From Candidatus Avacholeplasma faecigallinarum (lineage in GTDB: Bacteria; Bacillota_I; Bacilli_A; Acholeplasmatales; Anaeroplasmataceae): a stretch of 5,909 nt of DNA. Made by a program: the position numbers and the translations under genes. The notes below the pieces were generated by a model. It was not told the origin of the DNA and searched no databases. It saw nothing but the letters and a program-made list of their open reading frames with translations. The DNA lies in contig DVKU01000007.1 of assembly GCA_018715825.1 (NCBI GenBank), forward strand, positions 1 through 5,909, read 5' to 3'. Of the stretch, positions 1 through 5,721 are shown one piece after another (the first letter of the stretch is position 1; every line of letters begins with the position of its first letter).

Positions 1-202
1 CCATTGATGTTTTAGGGAAATCCATTTGTCCTTCTTTTGAAAATAGTAATTGATAAAAATCATCGGTTTTTATATCAATTCCATCCTTGTATTCCTTACC
101 CATATACAAAAGAGTCAAAGGCAAAATTGTAACATTAAGCTTTTCCCCCTCCTGCACTGTAATTCCACAACTTGAGTCTGTAATTATTCTATATTTAATC
201 AT
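1..202 (-). CDS. DegV family (fatty-acid-binding, FakB-like) protein, N-terminal part; runs off the window
   Basis: The ATG at 202 opens a frame that stays open to the window edge (67 codons). The product begins MIKYRIITDSS and shows DegV-family landmarks: an N-terminal beta strand with the TDSS motif (residues 8-11), a PLTLLYMGKEYKDG segment (28-41), an FYQLL helix (49-53), and FPKTSM (62-67), which matches the start of the family's P-x-TS-Q/M-P motif. In this family the protein binds one fatty acid and, as FakB, presents it to the kinase FakA for phosphorylation and phospholipid synthesis; that exact role is known for the family and inferred here. It starts 10 bp after the spoVIF-like gene, and its ribosome site AAGG (211-214) overlaps that gene's stop codon, so it is probably translationally linked. 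The upstream ATG at 209 is closed by a stop after four codons. Family-level call is strong; substrate is unknown. Confidence 0.85.
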   Translation of the reverse strand, partial: MIKYRIITDSSCGITVQEGEKLNVTILPLTLLYMGKEYKDGIDIKTDDFYQLLFSKEGQMDFPKTSM

Positions 203-210
203 TTGTCATA

Positions 211-214
211 CCTT
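211..214 (-). promoter_or_regulatory. Ribosome binding site of the DegV-family gene, overlapping the preceding stop codon
   Basis: AAGG lies 8 nt before the ATG at 202 and shares bases with the TAA (213-215) that ends the upstream gene. Ribosomes finishing the small sporulation gene would therefore end on the start region of the next one, a usual arrangement for translational coupling. Confidence 0.55.
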
Positions 215-452
215 ATTTAACATAATTTAATAAATCAGAAGAAATCCCTTTCTCCTTTAATATTAAAATTATTTTATCTTCCATTTCTTTTGTTAAATTT
301 TTATTAGCTAGCTTAGCACCCTCACGAATCAAAATTCTTTGATTTTCTTCCTTAGATAAATCTAAAGATGAGGCCTCCTTAACTAAATCATAAATTTTTT
401 CACTATTAATATTTGCTTTAGCAAGCATATCAATTAATAATCTAAAATCCAT
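213..452 (-). CDS. spoVIF: Stage VI sporulation protein F-like small protein
   Basis: This is a 79-residue, highly charged, helix-rich protein with no signal peptide or membrane segment. Its length and pattern fit the SpoVIF family (Bacillus YjcC, under 100 residues): an N-terminal helix ending in N-x-x-K-I-Y-D-L, a charged middle (SKEENQRILIRE, residues 33-44), then the characteristic LANKNLTKEMEDKIILIL segment (48-65), where the family has ANK-x-(V/L)-(S/T)-KE-x-EDKIV. In Bacillus the protein is needed in the mother cell for late coat assembly and works with the regulator GerE; I infer a related role. The start is well fixed by AGGAGG six bases upstream. It sits between gpsA and a DegV-family gene, in a place where Bacillus carries a different sporulation gene (spoIVA) after gpsA. 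The family match is from memory of the motif, so the symbol is probable rather than certain. Confidence 0.68.
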   Translation of the reverse strand: MDFRLLIDMLAKANINSEKIYDLVKEASSLDLSKEENQRILIREGAKLANKNLTKEMEDKIILILKEKGISSDLLNYVK

Positions 453-458
453 TATATA

Positions 459-464
459 CCTCCT
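459..464 (-). promoter_or_regulatory. Consensus ribosome binding site of the spoVIF-like gene
   Basis: A perfect AGGAGG lies six bases before the ATG at 452. It is the strongest Shine-Dalgarno sequence in the window and settles the start of this short gene. It suggests efficient translation despite the gene's small size and late-sporulation family. Confidence 0.85.
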
Positions 465-494
465 GCATTACTATATGCAAAAGGCCTAAACTAA

Positions 495-1496
495 TTACCA
501 ATATTTTTCAGTTTTTAGACTTCTTGTAAGAAGGCTACTAAGTGCCTCTTGAGCTGTAACCTCATCTCTAACAACTCTATAAGCCATATTAATGATAGGT
601 AATTCTATATTATGTTTCTTACCTATTTCATAGCCAGCTTCTATCGCTCTAATTCCCTCAACGGATTGATTTATAGAGCCAATTGCTTCACTAACCTTCA
701 TTCCTTGGCCAATTTTTAAACCACATTGAAAGTTACGAGAATTCATAGATGAAGCTGTAACTATAAGATCACCTATGCCTGATAAGCCATAAGCAGTTTC
801 CATCTTACCACCTAAAATAGTAACTATACTAACTATTTCCTTAATGCCACGAGATATTAAAAATGCTCTTGCATTTTCACCTAAACCCATACCGAAGGCA
901 ATACCAGAAACTATAGCTATAGCATTTTTCATAGCCCCACCTGTTTCTACACCAATTACATCATCGGAAGTATAAACACGCAAATAACTATCATTTGAAA
1001 ATAAAAGTTGAACTTTTTTAGCTAATTCAATGTTAGTTGAAGCTGCAACTAAAGAGGTAAGCTTTCTTAAAATAACCTCCTCAGCATGTGATGGGCCTGA
1101 TAATACAACATATCCCAAACATTTGTCCTTATCAACTACTTCCTCAACAATTTGACTAACACGATAGGAAGTATTAGGCTCAATTCCCTTGCTGACATTA
1201 ACAAATAATTTTTTATTCTTAGTTAACTCATTAATTTGTGAAATTACCTTTCTTATTACTTTAGTTGGAACACATAATATCAAGCAATCTGAAAAATTTA
1301 AGGCCCTCTCTAATTCTATTGTTGCCACTATATTATTAGGAATCGTTGTATCAAAAAAAGGATGCTTATGATATTCATTTATTTTTTTAACAAAATCATT
1401 ATTAATATCATAAATCATTACATCATGACCATTATCTGATAAAACCTGGGCCAAAGTAGTTCCCCACGAACCACCGCCAATAACTGAAACATTCAT
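495..1496 (-). CDS. gpsA: Glycerol-3-phosphate dehydrogenase [NAD(P)+]
   Basis: GpsA reduces dihydroxyacetone phosphate to sn-glycerol 3-phosphate in the cytoplasm, supplying the backbone for phospholipids. The 333-residue length is normal for the family. The nucleotide-binding Rossmann fold opens with VIGGGSWGTTLA (residues 5-16). The substrate domain shows NVSKGIE with Lys103, SGPSHAEEV (133-141), and GVETGGAMKNAIAI (182-195), which carries the catalytic lysine, Lys190. Then follow GENARAFLISRG (206-217), LSGIGDLIVT (238-247) and NSRNFQCG (252-259). No key residue is missing. I chose the ATG at 1496 because AAAGGA (1506-1511) lies nine bases before it; the frame can be extended to a TTG at 1505, but that would touch the ribosome site. 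It follows der by 20 bp and precedes the spoVIF-like gene by 42 bp, the der-gpsA pairing known from Bacillus. Confidence 0.97.
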   Translation of the reverse strand: MNVSVIGGGSWGTTLAQVLSDNGHDVMIYDINNDFVKKINEYHKHPFFDTTIPNNIVATIELERALNFSDCLILCVPTKVIRKVISQINELTKNKKLFVNVSKGIEPNTSYRVSQIVEEVVDKDKCLGYVVLSGPSHAEEVILRKLTSLVAASTNIELAKKVQLLFSNDSYLRVYTSDDVIGVETGGAMKNAIAIVSGIAFGMGLGENARAFLISRGIKEIVSIVTILGGKMETAYGLSGIGDLIVTASSMNSRNFQCGLKIGQGMKVSEAIGSINQSVEGIRAIEAGYEIGKKHNIELPIINMAYRVVRDEVTAQEALSSLLTRSLKTEKYW

Positions 1497-1505
1497 AATC
1501 AACAA

Positions 1506-1511
1506 TCCTTT
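1506..1511 (-). promoter_or_regulatory. Ribosome binding site that fixes the gpsA start
   Basis: AAAGGA sits nine bases before the ATG at 1496 and directly abuts the alternative in-frame TTG at 1505. This makes the ATG the functional start and rules against the longer form. Confidence 0.75.
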
Positions 1512-1516
1512 CTAAC

Positions 1517-2821
1517 TTAATCACGTTTTCTAAACTCTAGCTTTATTGGAGTAGCAAAAAAGTCAAAGTTTTTACGAATTTGATTTTCTAAATATCGATA
1601 ATATGAAAAATGTAAAAATTTAGGATCATTTACAAAAAAGGCAAAGGTTGGAGGCTCAATACCAACTTGAGATGCATAATAAATTTTTAATTTACCACCA
1701 TTAAATTCGCTAGGTGGAAACATTCCAACTGCATCAGCAATGACATCATTTAAAACTGATGTTGAAATTCTTCGATGATAAGCTTCATAAGCCTGATCTA
1801 TGGATGGAAATAATGTATGAACACGTTTATTTTCTTTAGCAGACAAAAAGACAATAGGGGCATAATCCAAATATTTGTAATTTGACCTAACATCCTCTGT
1901 CCATGACTTCATAGTTTTGGAATCCTTACTAACCAAATCCCACTTATTAACAACTATTATACAAGGACGATTATATTCTTCGATATATTGACCAATATGT
2001 AAATCCTGTTCAATCATACCAACTGAAGCATCTAATACCAAAAGGACAACATCACTTCTACCTATAGCATCAATACTTCTAATTACTGAATACTTTTCGA
2101 TATTTTCATAAATTTTTCCCCGTTTTCTTAATCCAGCTGTATCAATTACAACATATTCCTTACCATTAGACTTAAAGCGAGTATCAATAGTATCTCTTGT
2201 TGTACCAGCAATTGGCGAAACAATTACTCGATTGTCATTTAATAATGTATTTGTTAATGATGACTTACCAACATTTGGTCTACCAATTAGGCAAAAGTGA
2301 ATAGCGTCATCCTTTTGTGCAATTTGTTTAGCAGGAAAATTTTCTATTACCTTGTCTAAGAGATTACCTACACCTACACCATGTGATGACGATACAGCCA
2401 CAGGATCACCAAAACCTAAGGCATAAAATTCATAAATATTTTCTCTAAATTTTTGATCATCAACCTTATTAACTGCTAAAATAACAGGCTTACTTGTTTT
2501 ATATAAAATTTTAGCAATATTTGTATCATCATCAGTTAGTCCACTTCTACAATCAACCACAAACACAATGACATCTGCCTCATCCATTGCTATTTCAGCT
2601 TGAGCCTTAATCCCTGTTAAAAAAGGAGCATCTCCAAGCTCAATGCCCCCTGTGTCAATTATAAAAAATTCCTTGTCAAGCCAACTCGCCTTTGCATAAA
2701 TACGATCACGAGTTACACCTGGCTGATCATCAGTAATGGACAATCTTTGGCCAATGATACGATTAAATAGAGTAGACTTACCAACATTTGGTCTACCAAC
2801 AATCGCTACCTTAGCAAACAT
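1517..2821 (-). CDS. der: Ribosome biogenesis GTPase Der (EngA)
   Basis: Der is an essential GTPase with two tandem G domains that acts in 50S ribosomal subunit assembly. At 434 residues it has the normal length. The first G domain shows GRPNVGKST (residues 9-17), PGVTRD (34-39), DTGG (56-59) and NKVD (118-121). The second shows GRPNVGKSS (180-188), AGTTRD (205-210), DTAG (227-230), NKWD (292-295) and SAK (327-329). A KH-like C-terminal domain follows (about 355-434), with the typical GGKLKIYYASQ and PPTFAFFVND segments. All nucleotide-binding motifs are intact. The frame extends up to a GTG at 2833, but the ATG at 2821 is preferred because GGTGGTGA (2827-2834) is then a well-placed ribosome site and the protein begins like its relatives. 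The gene starts 19 bp after the cmk-rpsA fusion and is followed by gpsA after 20 bp, so it is surely cotranscribed. Confidence 0.98.
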   Translation of the reverse strand: MFAKVAIVGRPNVGKSTLFNRIIGQRLSITDDQPGVTRDRIYAKASWLDKEFFIIDTGGIELGDAPFLTGIKAQAEIAMDEADVIVFVVDCRSGLTDDDTNIAKILYKTSKPVILAVNKVDDQKFRENIYEFYALGFGDPVAVSSSHGVGVGNLLDKVIENFPAKQIAQKDDAIHFCLIGRPNVGKSSLTNTLLNDNRVIVSPIAGTTRDTIDTRFKSNGKEYVVIDTAGLRKRGKIYENIEKYSVIRSIDAIGRSDVVLLVLDASVGMIEQDLHIGQYIEEYNRPCIIVVNKWDLVSKDSKTMKSWTEDVRSNYKYLDYAPIVFLSAKENKRVHTLFPSIDQAYEAYHRRISTSVLNDVIADAVGMFPPSEFNGGKLKIYYASQVGIEPPTFAFFVNDPKFLHFSYYRYLENQIRKNFDFFATPIKLEFRKRD

Positions 2822-2826
2822 ATTAT

Positions 2827-2834
2827 TCACCACC
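2827..2834 (-). promoter_or_regulatory. Ribosome binding site that fixes the der start
   Basis: GGTGGTGA matches GGAGGTGA, part of the complement of the 16S rRNA tail, at seven of eight positions and lies five bases before the ATG at 2821. The two GTG triplets inside it (2833 and 2830) are in frame and could be mistaken for starts, but they are more simply read as the ribosome site itself. Confidence 0.7.
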
Positions 2835-2840
2835 AGTAAA

Positions 2841-4208
2841 TTATTTTAATACTTTTTTTAGCATATCACCAAGAGAAACCTTAGCCTCTTGGGTATCACT
2901 CATATATTTTTCGTAAGATTTACGTTCTTCTTCCATAAGATATTTTTTAATTGATAATCTTAATTTCCATTCTTTAGGATTGATATCTGTAATATAAGCC
3001 TTTGTAGTATCACCACTTGCATAATACTGAGCTAAATTATCATTTTTGCTTTCTAATAAGGCTTCACTTGCAGGAACAAATCCATCAACACCTAATGCTT
3101 CAACCTCTAAACCATTTTCTAAAACATTAGTAATCTTAATATCTACTAGGTCTCCAACAGAAGCATTAACTCTTGTCCAAGGATTATCCATTAATGCCTT
3201 TCTTGATAAAGAAATTTTTTCATTTTCTTTATCGATAGCAATAATAGCAACCTCTACTTCGTCACCTATCTTAACGCAACTAGCAAAATTATCATTAGGA
3301 TTATGAGAGTATTCTTTGCTGTGAAGTAATCCCTTTACATTAGGACATAATTCTAATAACAAGCCAAAAGGTAATTTATTGCTTACCTTACCTACAACCT
3401 TGTCACTAACCTTATGATTTTTAACATAAAGTTCAAAAGGAGTTTCAAGCAATGCTTTTCTTGATAATTCAAGCTTATTATTCTCCTTTTTAACTACCTT
3501 AACCTCAATTTCATCGCCAACATGTAATACTTGAGCAACATCAACAAAGGTATGAGCAACTTGATTAGCCTTTAAAAGACCTTGGTTATAGTTAAAACGA
3601 ATGATTGCACCATACTTTTCAACCTTTGCTACCTTACCCTTTAAAACATCACCAACATTAATAGAGTCCATTTCCTTAGCTTTGTTTTCTTGATAGATTT
3701 CTTGTTCAATTACACGGCGAGAAACAACTGCTCTTTTATGCTTTTCATCTACTTCTAAAATACGAACTACAATATTCTTATTAATTTCAACTTCTTTAGT
3801 AGATTGACTCTTTGGTAAGAATAATTGGTTATCCTTATATAATACGATATAGCCCTTATCCTTGATTTCAGAAATAACTTTAACTTCAATATCATTTCCT
3901 AATTCCTTTTGTTCAACTACAAGCTTAAAATTCTCTTCACTAATTAAATTTAATCTTGATAAATATATATTATCCTCGTTAACCTTAGCTACTTCACATT
4001 TAATTTTATCACCAATTTTTACAATATTTTTAAATGATTCAACACTCTTATCCTTAGTGTAATGATCTAAATGCATTGTACCTTCAGTAAAATTATGAAT
4101 GTCAAGATATATAGTCTTATCTTGAACACTAACAACCTCACCCTCAACAATATCGCCAACCTTAAGTCTCTTTGGCATATTTAATTCTTTCATTTCAAAA
4201 CTTTCCAT
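2841..4208 (-). other. Candidate internal translation product: free S1 protein (455 residues) from within cmk-rpsA
   Basis: The ATG at 4208 (codon 227 of the longest frame) falls exactly where the kinase ends and S1 begins. It is preceded by GAGAGG with a nine-base spacer, and the protein from here starts MESFEMKELNMPKRLKVGD, like stand-alone S1 proteins, which have a short acidic leader before the first S1 domain. Translation from this site would give S1 without the kinase, and so more S1 than kinase. What is seen is the site and its position; its use is inferred. Confidence 0.5.
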
Positions 4209-4865
4209 ACTATTTAACCTCTCATCTATTAGCTTTATAATAAAATTGCATACCTCAGCAATTGTCATTTTTGTTGTATCTAATTCTATAGCGTCACTTG
4301 CTTTTTTTAAAGGGGCAATCTCACGATTAGAATCCTTATAGTCTCTTTCTTTTATTTCTTTTAAAATTGTTTCATAATCAATATCTATGCCCATTTCTTT
4401 ATTTTCTAAAAATCTTCTTTTAGCTCGTTCCTCTGCACTAGCTGTTAAAAAAATTTTTAAATCTGCATTTGGTAAAACAACTGTTCCTATATCTCTACCA
4501 TCCACTATCACTTTACCAGTTTTAGCTGATTCTCTTTGAAAGAAAACCATTTTATCTCTTACTACTTTTAATTTTGCCACAGTAGAAACATTGGCCGTTA
4601 CTAATTCACTTCTAATTTCTTTAGAAACATCTACACCATTTAAATACGTCTTTGAATCCTTGTATATTATAGAAATATCATTCAAAAAATCGTAACATTT
4701 CTCATCGGCCAAATCAATTTTACGATTTAAGGCCTCTAAAGTTACAGCACGATACATTGCCCCTGTATCTAAATGAATAAATTTTCTTTTTTGGGCCACT
4801 AGTTTAGAAATAGATGATTTACCGCTTCCGGCAGGACCATCTATGGCTACAATAAATCTATTCAT
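2841..4865 (-). CDS. cmk-rpsA: Fused cytidylate kinase - 30S ribosomal protein S1
   Basis: From the ATG at 4865 this encodes 674 residues; the frame extends to an ATG at 4886, which lacks a ribosome site, and relatives begin near MNRFIVAIDGP. Residues below count from 4886. The N-terminal part (about 8-224) is a complete (d)CMP kinase, which phosphorylates CMP and dCMP with ATP: P-loop GPAGSGKSS (17-25), DTGAMYRA (40-47), DGRDIGT (129-135), lid RDYKDSNRE (181-189) and DAIELDTT (198-205). The rest carries five S1-type RNA-binding domains: about 241-311, 325-391 (weak), 408-477, 491-563 and 575-648, then a charged tail ending in LGDMLKKVLK, as in Firmicute S1 proteins. S1 binds mRNA, partly at the ribosome. 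In Bacillus and E. coli the two are separate neighbouring genes; here they share one frame. A strong internal start at 4208 may also give free S1. A sequencing indel at the junction is the main alternative to a true fusion. Confidence 0.93.
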   Translation of the reverse strand: MNRFIVAIDGPAGSGKSSISKLVAQKRKFIHLDTGAMYRAVTLEALNRKIDLADEKCYDFLNDISIIYKDSKTYLNGVDVSKEIRSELVTANVSTVAKLKVVRDKMVFFQRESAKTGKVIVDGRDIGTVVLPNADLKIFLTASAEERAKRRFLENKEMGIDIDYETILKEIKERDYKDSNREIAPLKKASDAIELDTTKMTIAEVCNFIIKLIDERLNSMESFEMKELNMPKRLKVGDIVEGEVVSVQDKTIYLDIHNFTEGTMHLDHYTKDKSVESFKNIVKIGDKIKCEVAKVNEDNIYLSRLNLISEENFKLVVEQKELGNDIEVKVISEIKDKGYIVLYKDNQLFLPKSQSTKEVEINKNIVVRILEVDEKHKRAVVSRRVIEQEIYQENKAKEMDSINVGDVLKGKVAKVEKYGAIIRFNYNQGLLKANQVAHTFVDVAQVLHVGDEIEVKVVKKENNKLELSRKALLETPFELYVKNHKVSDKVVGKVSNKLPFGLLLELCPNVKGLLHSKEYSHNPNDNFASCVKIGDEVEVAIIAIDKENEKISLSRKALMDNPWTRVNASVGDLVDIKITNVLENGLEVEALGVDGFVPASEALLESKNDNLAQYYASGDTTKAYITDINPKEWKLRLSIKKYLMEEERKSYEKYMSDTQEAKVSLGDMLKKVLK
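4218..4223 (-). promoter_or_regulatory. Internal Shine-Dalgarno at the kinase/S1 junction
   Basis: GAGAGG is read in frame as Glu-Arg near the kinase C-terminus and lies nine bases before the ATG at 4208. The AGG it contains is, by my reading, the only AGG arginine codon in the whole fused gene; the other arginines use AGA, CGT, CGA or CGC. That is consistent with the bases being kept for ribosome binding. Confidence 0.55.
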
Positions 4866-4908
4866 AAAATTACCAACCTTATACATCTTATTTTATCATA
4901 TTTTAAAA

Positions 4909-5649
4909 TTATAAACTATATAAAACCTTAATTTCATGAGGCTTTAATTGACGATACTCACCAACACTCAAGCCTTCAAGGGTTACACCACCAAAGGATA
5001 TACGCTTTAGTTTTTTTACCTCAAAACCAACCGCCTCGCACATCTTGCGAACCTGACGATTTCTACCCTCAGTTATAGTTATTTTTATTAGCGATGATTT
5101 ATTCACCTTATCTATATCCATAACCTCAACCTGAGCACGCTTAGTCATTTTTCCATCTATCATTACGCCCTTCATTAGGCTTGTAACTGCAGTTTGGTTT
5201 ATTATACCATTGACACGTACCTGATAAATTTTTTCAATTTCTTTAGCTGACCTAGTTAAACGATATGATAAATCGCCATCATTAGTCAAAAGCAAAACAC
5301 CAGATGTATCATAATCCAAACGACCAATTGGAAAAATTCTTGTTTTTTTAGTTTCTGAATCAATCAAATCCATAACTGTTCTTCTACCCATTGGATCAGA
5401 AACAGATGTCAAGTAACCTGTTGGCTTATACAAAACATAATAAACTAGTTGTTCTTTTATAAGCTCTTTGCCATCAACTTCAATTTTATCCTTTTTACTA
5501 ACCTTAGTACCTAATTCAGTAACAACAACACCATTAACCTTAACACGACCATTTAATATATATTCCTCACACTTACGTCTTGAGGCAACACCGCATGATG
5601 CCATTGTTTTTTGTAGTCTTTCTTTATTATCATCCACGACAATCACCAT
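4909..5649 (-). CDS. rluB: 23S rRNA pseudouridine synthase, RsuA/RluB family
   Basis: This enzyme isomerises a uridine to pseudouridine in 23S rRNA. The 246-residue protein has an S4 RNA-binding domain (about residues 10-60: ERLQKTMASCGVASRRKCEE, then GRVKVNG) followed by the catalytic domain. The signature GRLDYDTSGVLLLTNDG (109-125) carries the catalytic Asp112, and EGRNRQVRKMCEAVG (194-208) is the conserved C-terminal motif. YKPTGYLTSVSDP (74-86) is also typical of the RluB branch. It lies downstream of spmB, as in Bacillus, and 43 bp before the cmk-rpsA start. The start is uncertain: the ATG at 5649 has no ribosome site, while a GTG at 5637 has GGTGAT at a good distance and gives a protein starting just before the S4 domain, as relatives do. 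The ATG at residue 16 would cut into the S4 domain and is unlikely. RluB rather than RluE/RsuA is supported by sequence and context. Confidence 0.95.
   Translation of the reverse strand: MVIVVDDNKERLQKTMASCGVASRRKCEEYILNGRVKVNGVVVTELGTKVSKKDKIEVDGKELIKEQLVYYVLYKPTGYLTSVSDPMGRRTVMDLIDSETKKTRIFPIGRLDYDTSGVLLLTNDGDLSYRLTRSAKEIEKIYQVRVNGIINQTAVTSLMKGVMIDGKMTKRAQVEVMDIDKVNKSSLIKITITEGRNRQVRKMCEAVGFEVKKLKRISFGGVTLEGLSVGEYRQLKPHEIKVLYSL
5642..5647 (-). promoter_or_regulatory. Possible ribosome binding site for a GTG start of rluB at 5637
   Basis: GGTGAT matches the 3' part of the Shine-Dalgarno complement (AGGAGGTGATC) and lies four bases before the in-frame GTG at 5637. Aligned to a full AGGAGG, this equals a spacing of about eight, which is near ideal. 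It would replace the unsupported ATG at 5649. Confidence 0.45.
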
Positions 5650-5654
5650 AAAAA

Positions 5655-5683
5655 ATTATACTAAAAAAGTTAAAAAATTACAA
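5655..5683 (-). promoter_or_regulatory. Candidate sigma-A promoter for rluB and downstream genes
   Basis: A perfect -10 TATAAT (5655-5660) is preceded by exactly 17 bases and then TTGTAA (5678-5683), four of six matches to TTGACA, on the minus strand in the gap after spmB. It could let the housekeeping genes be expressed independently of the sporulation gene upstream. The predicted transcript start is near 5648, at the very edge of the gene. The region is extremely AT-rich, so a chance match is possible. Confidence 0.5.
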
Positions 5684-5721
5684 TCTTATTATAAATATTT
5701 TATTATATTTAGCAAAAATAC

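Noticed and set aside
464..479. Inverted repeat TGCAT-N6-ATGCA before the spoVIF-like gene
   Set aside because: The stem is only five pairs, mostly A-T, and has no T-tract after it, so it is not a terminator. It could slightly mask the ribosome site but is too weak to call.
482..487. AGGCCT palindrome just after gpsA
   Set aside because: A six-base palindrome without a stable stem or following T-run; likely chance, and not a terminator.
1189..1371. Plus-strand open frame of 60 codons within gpsA, with a similar 66-codon frame at 3862-4062
   Set aside because: Both are antisense to conserved coding sequence and hydrophobic or Ser-rich by mirror effect; no independent support.
3046..3306. Plus-strand open frame of 86 codons inside the S1 part
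   Set aside because: It lies wholly opposite a conserved gene, has low-complexity Ser/Thr/Leu composition typical of an antisense shadow, and has no ribosome site or recognisable motif.
4887..4908. TATGAT-like -10 in the rluB to cmk-rpsA gap
   Set aside because: The hexamer 17 bases upstream matches TTGACA at only about half its positions, and the gap is AT-rich; not enough for a promoter call.
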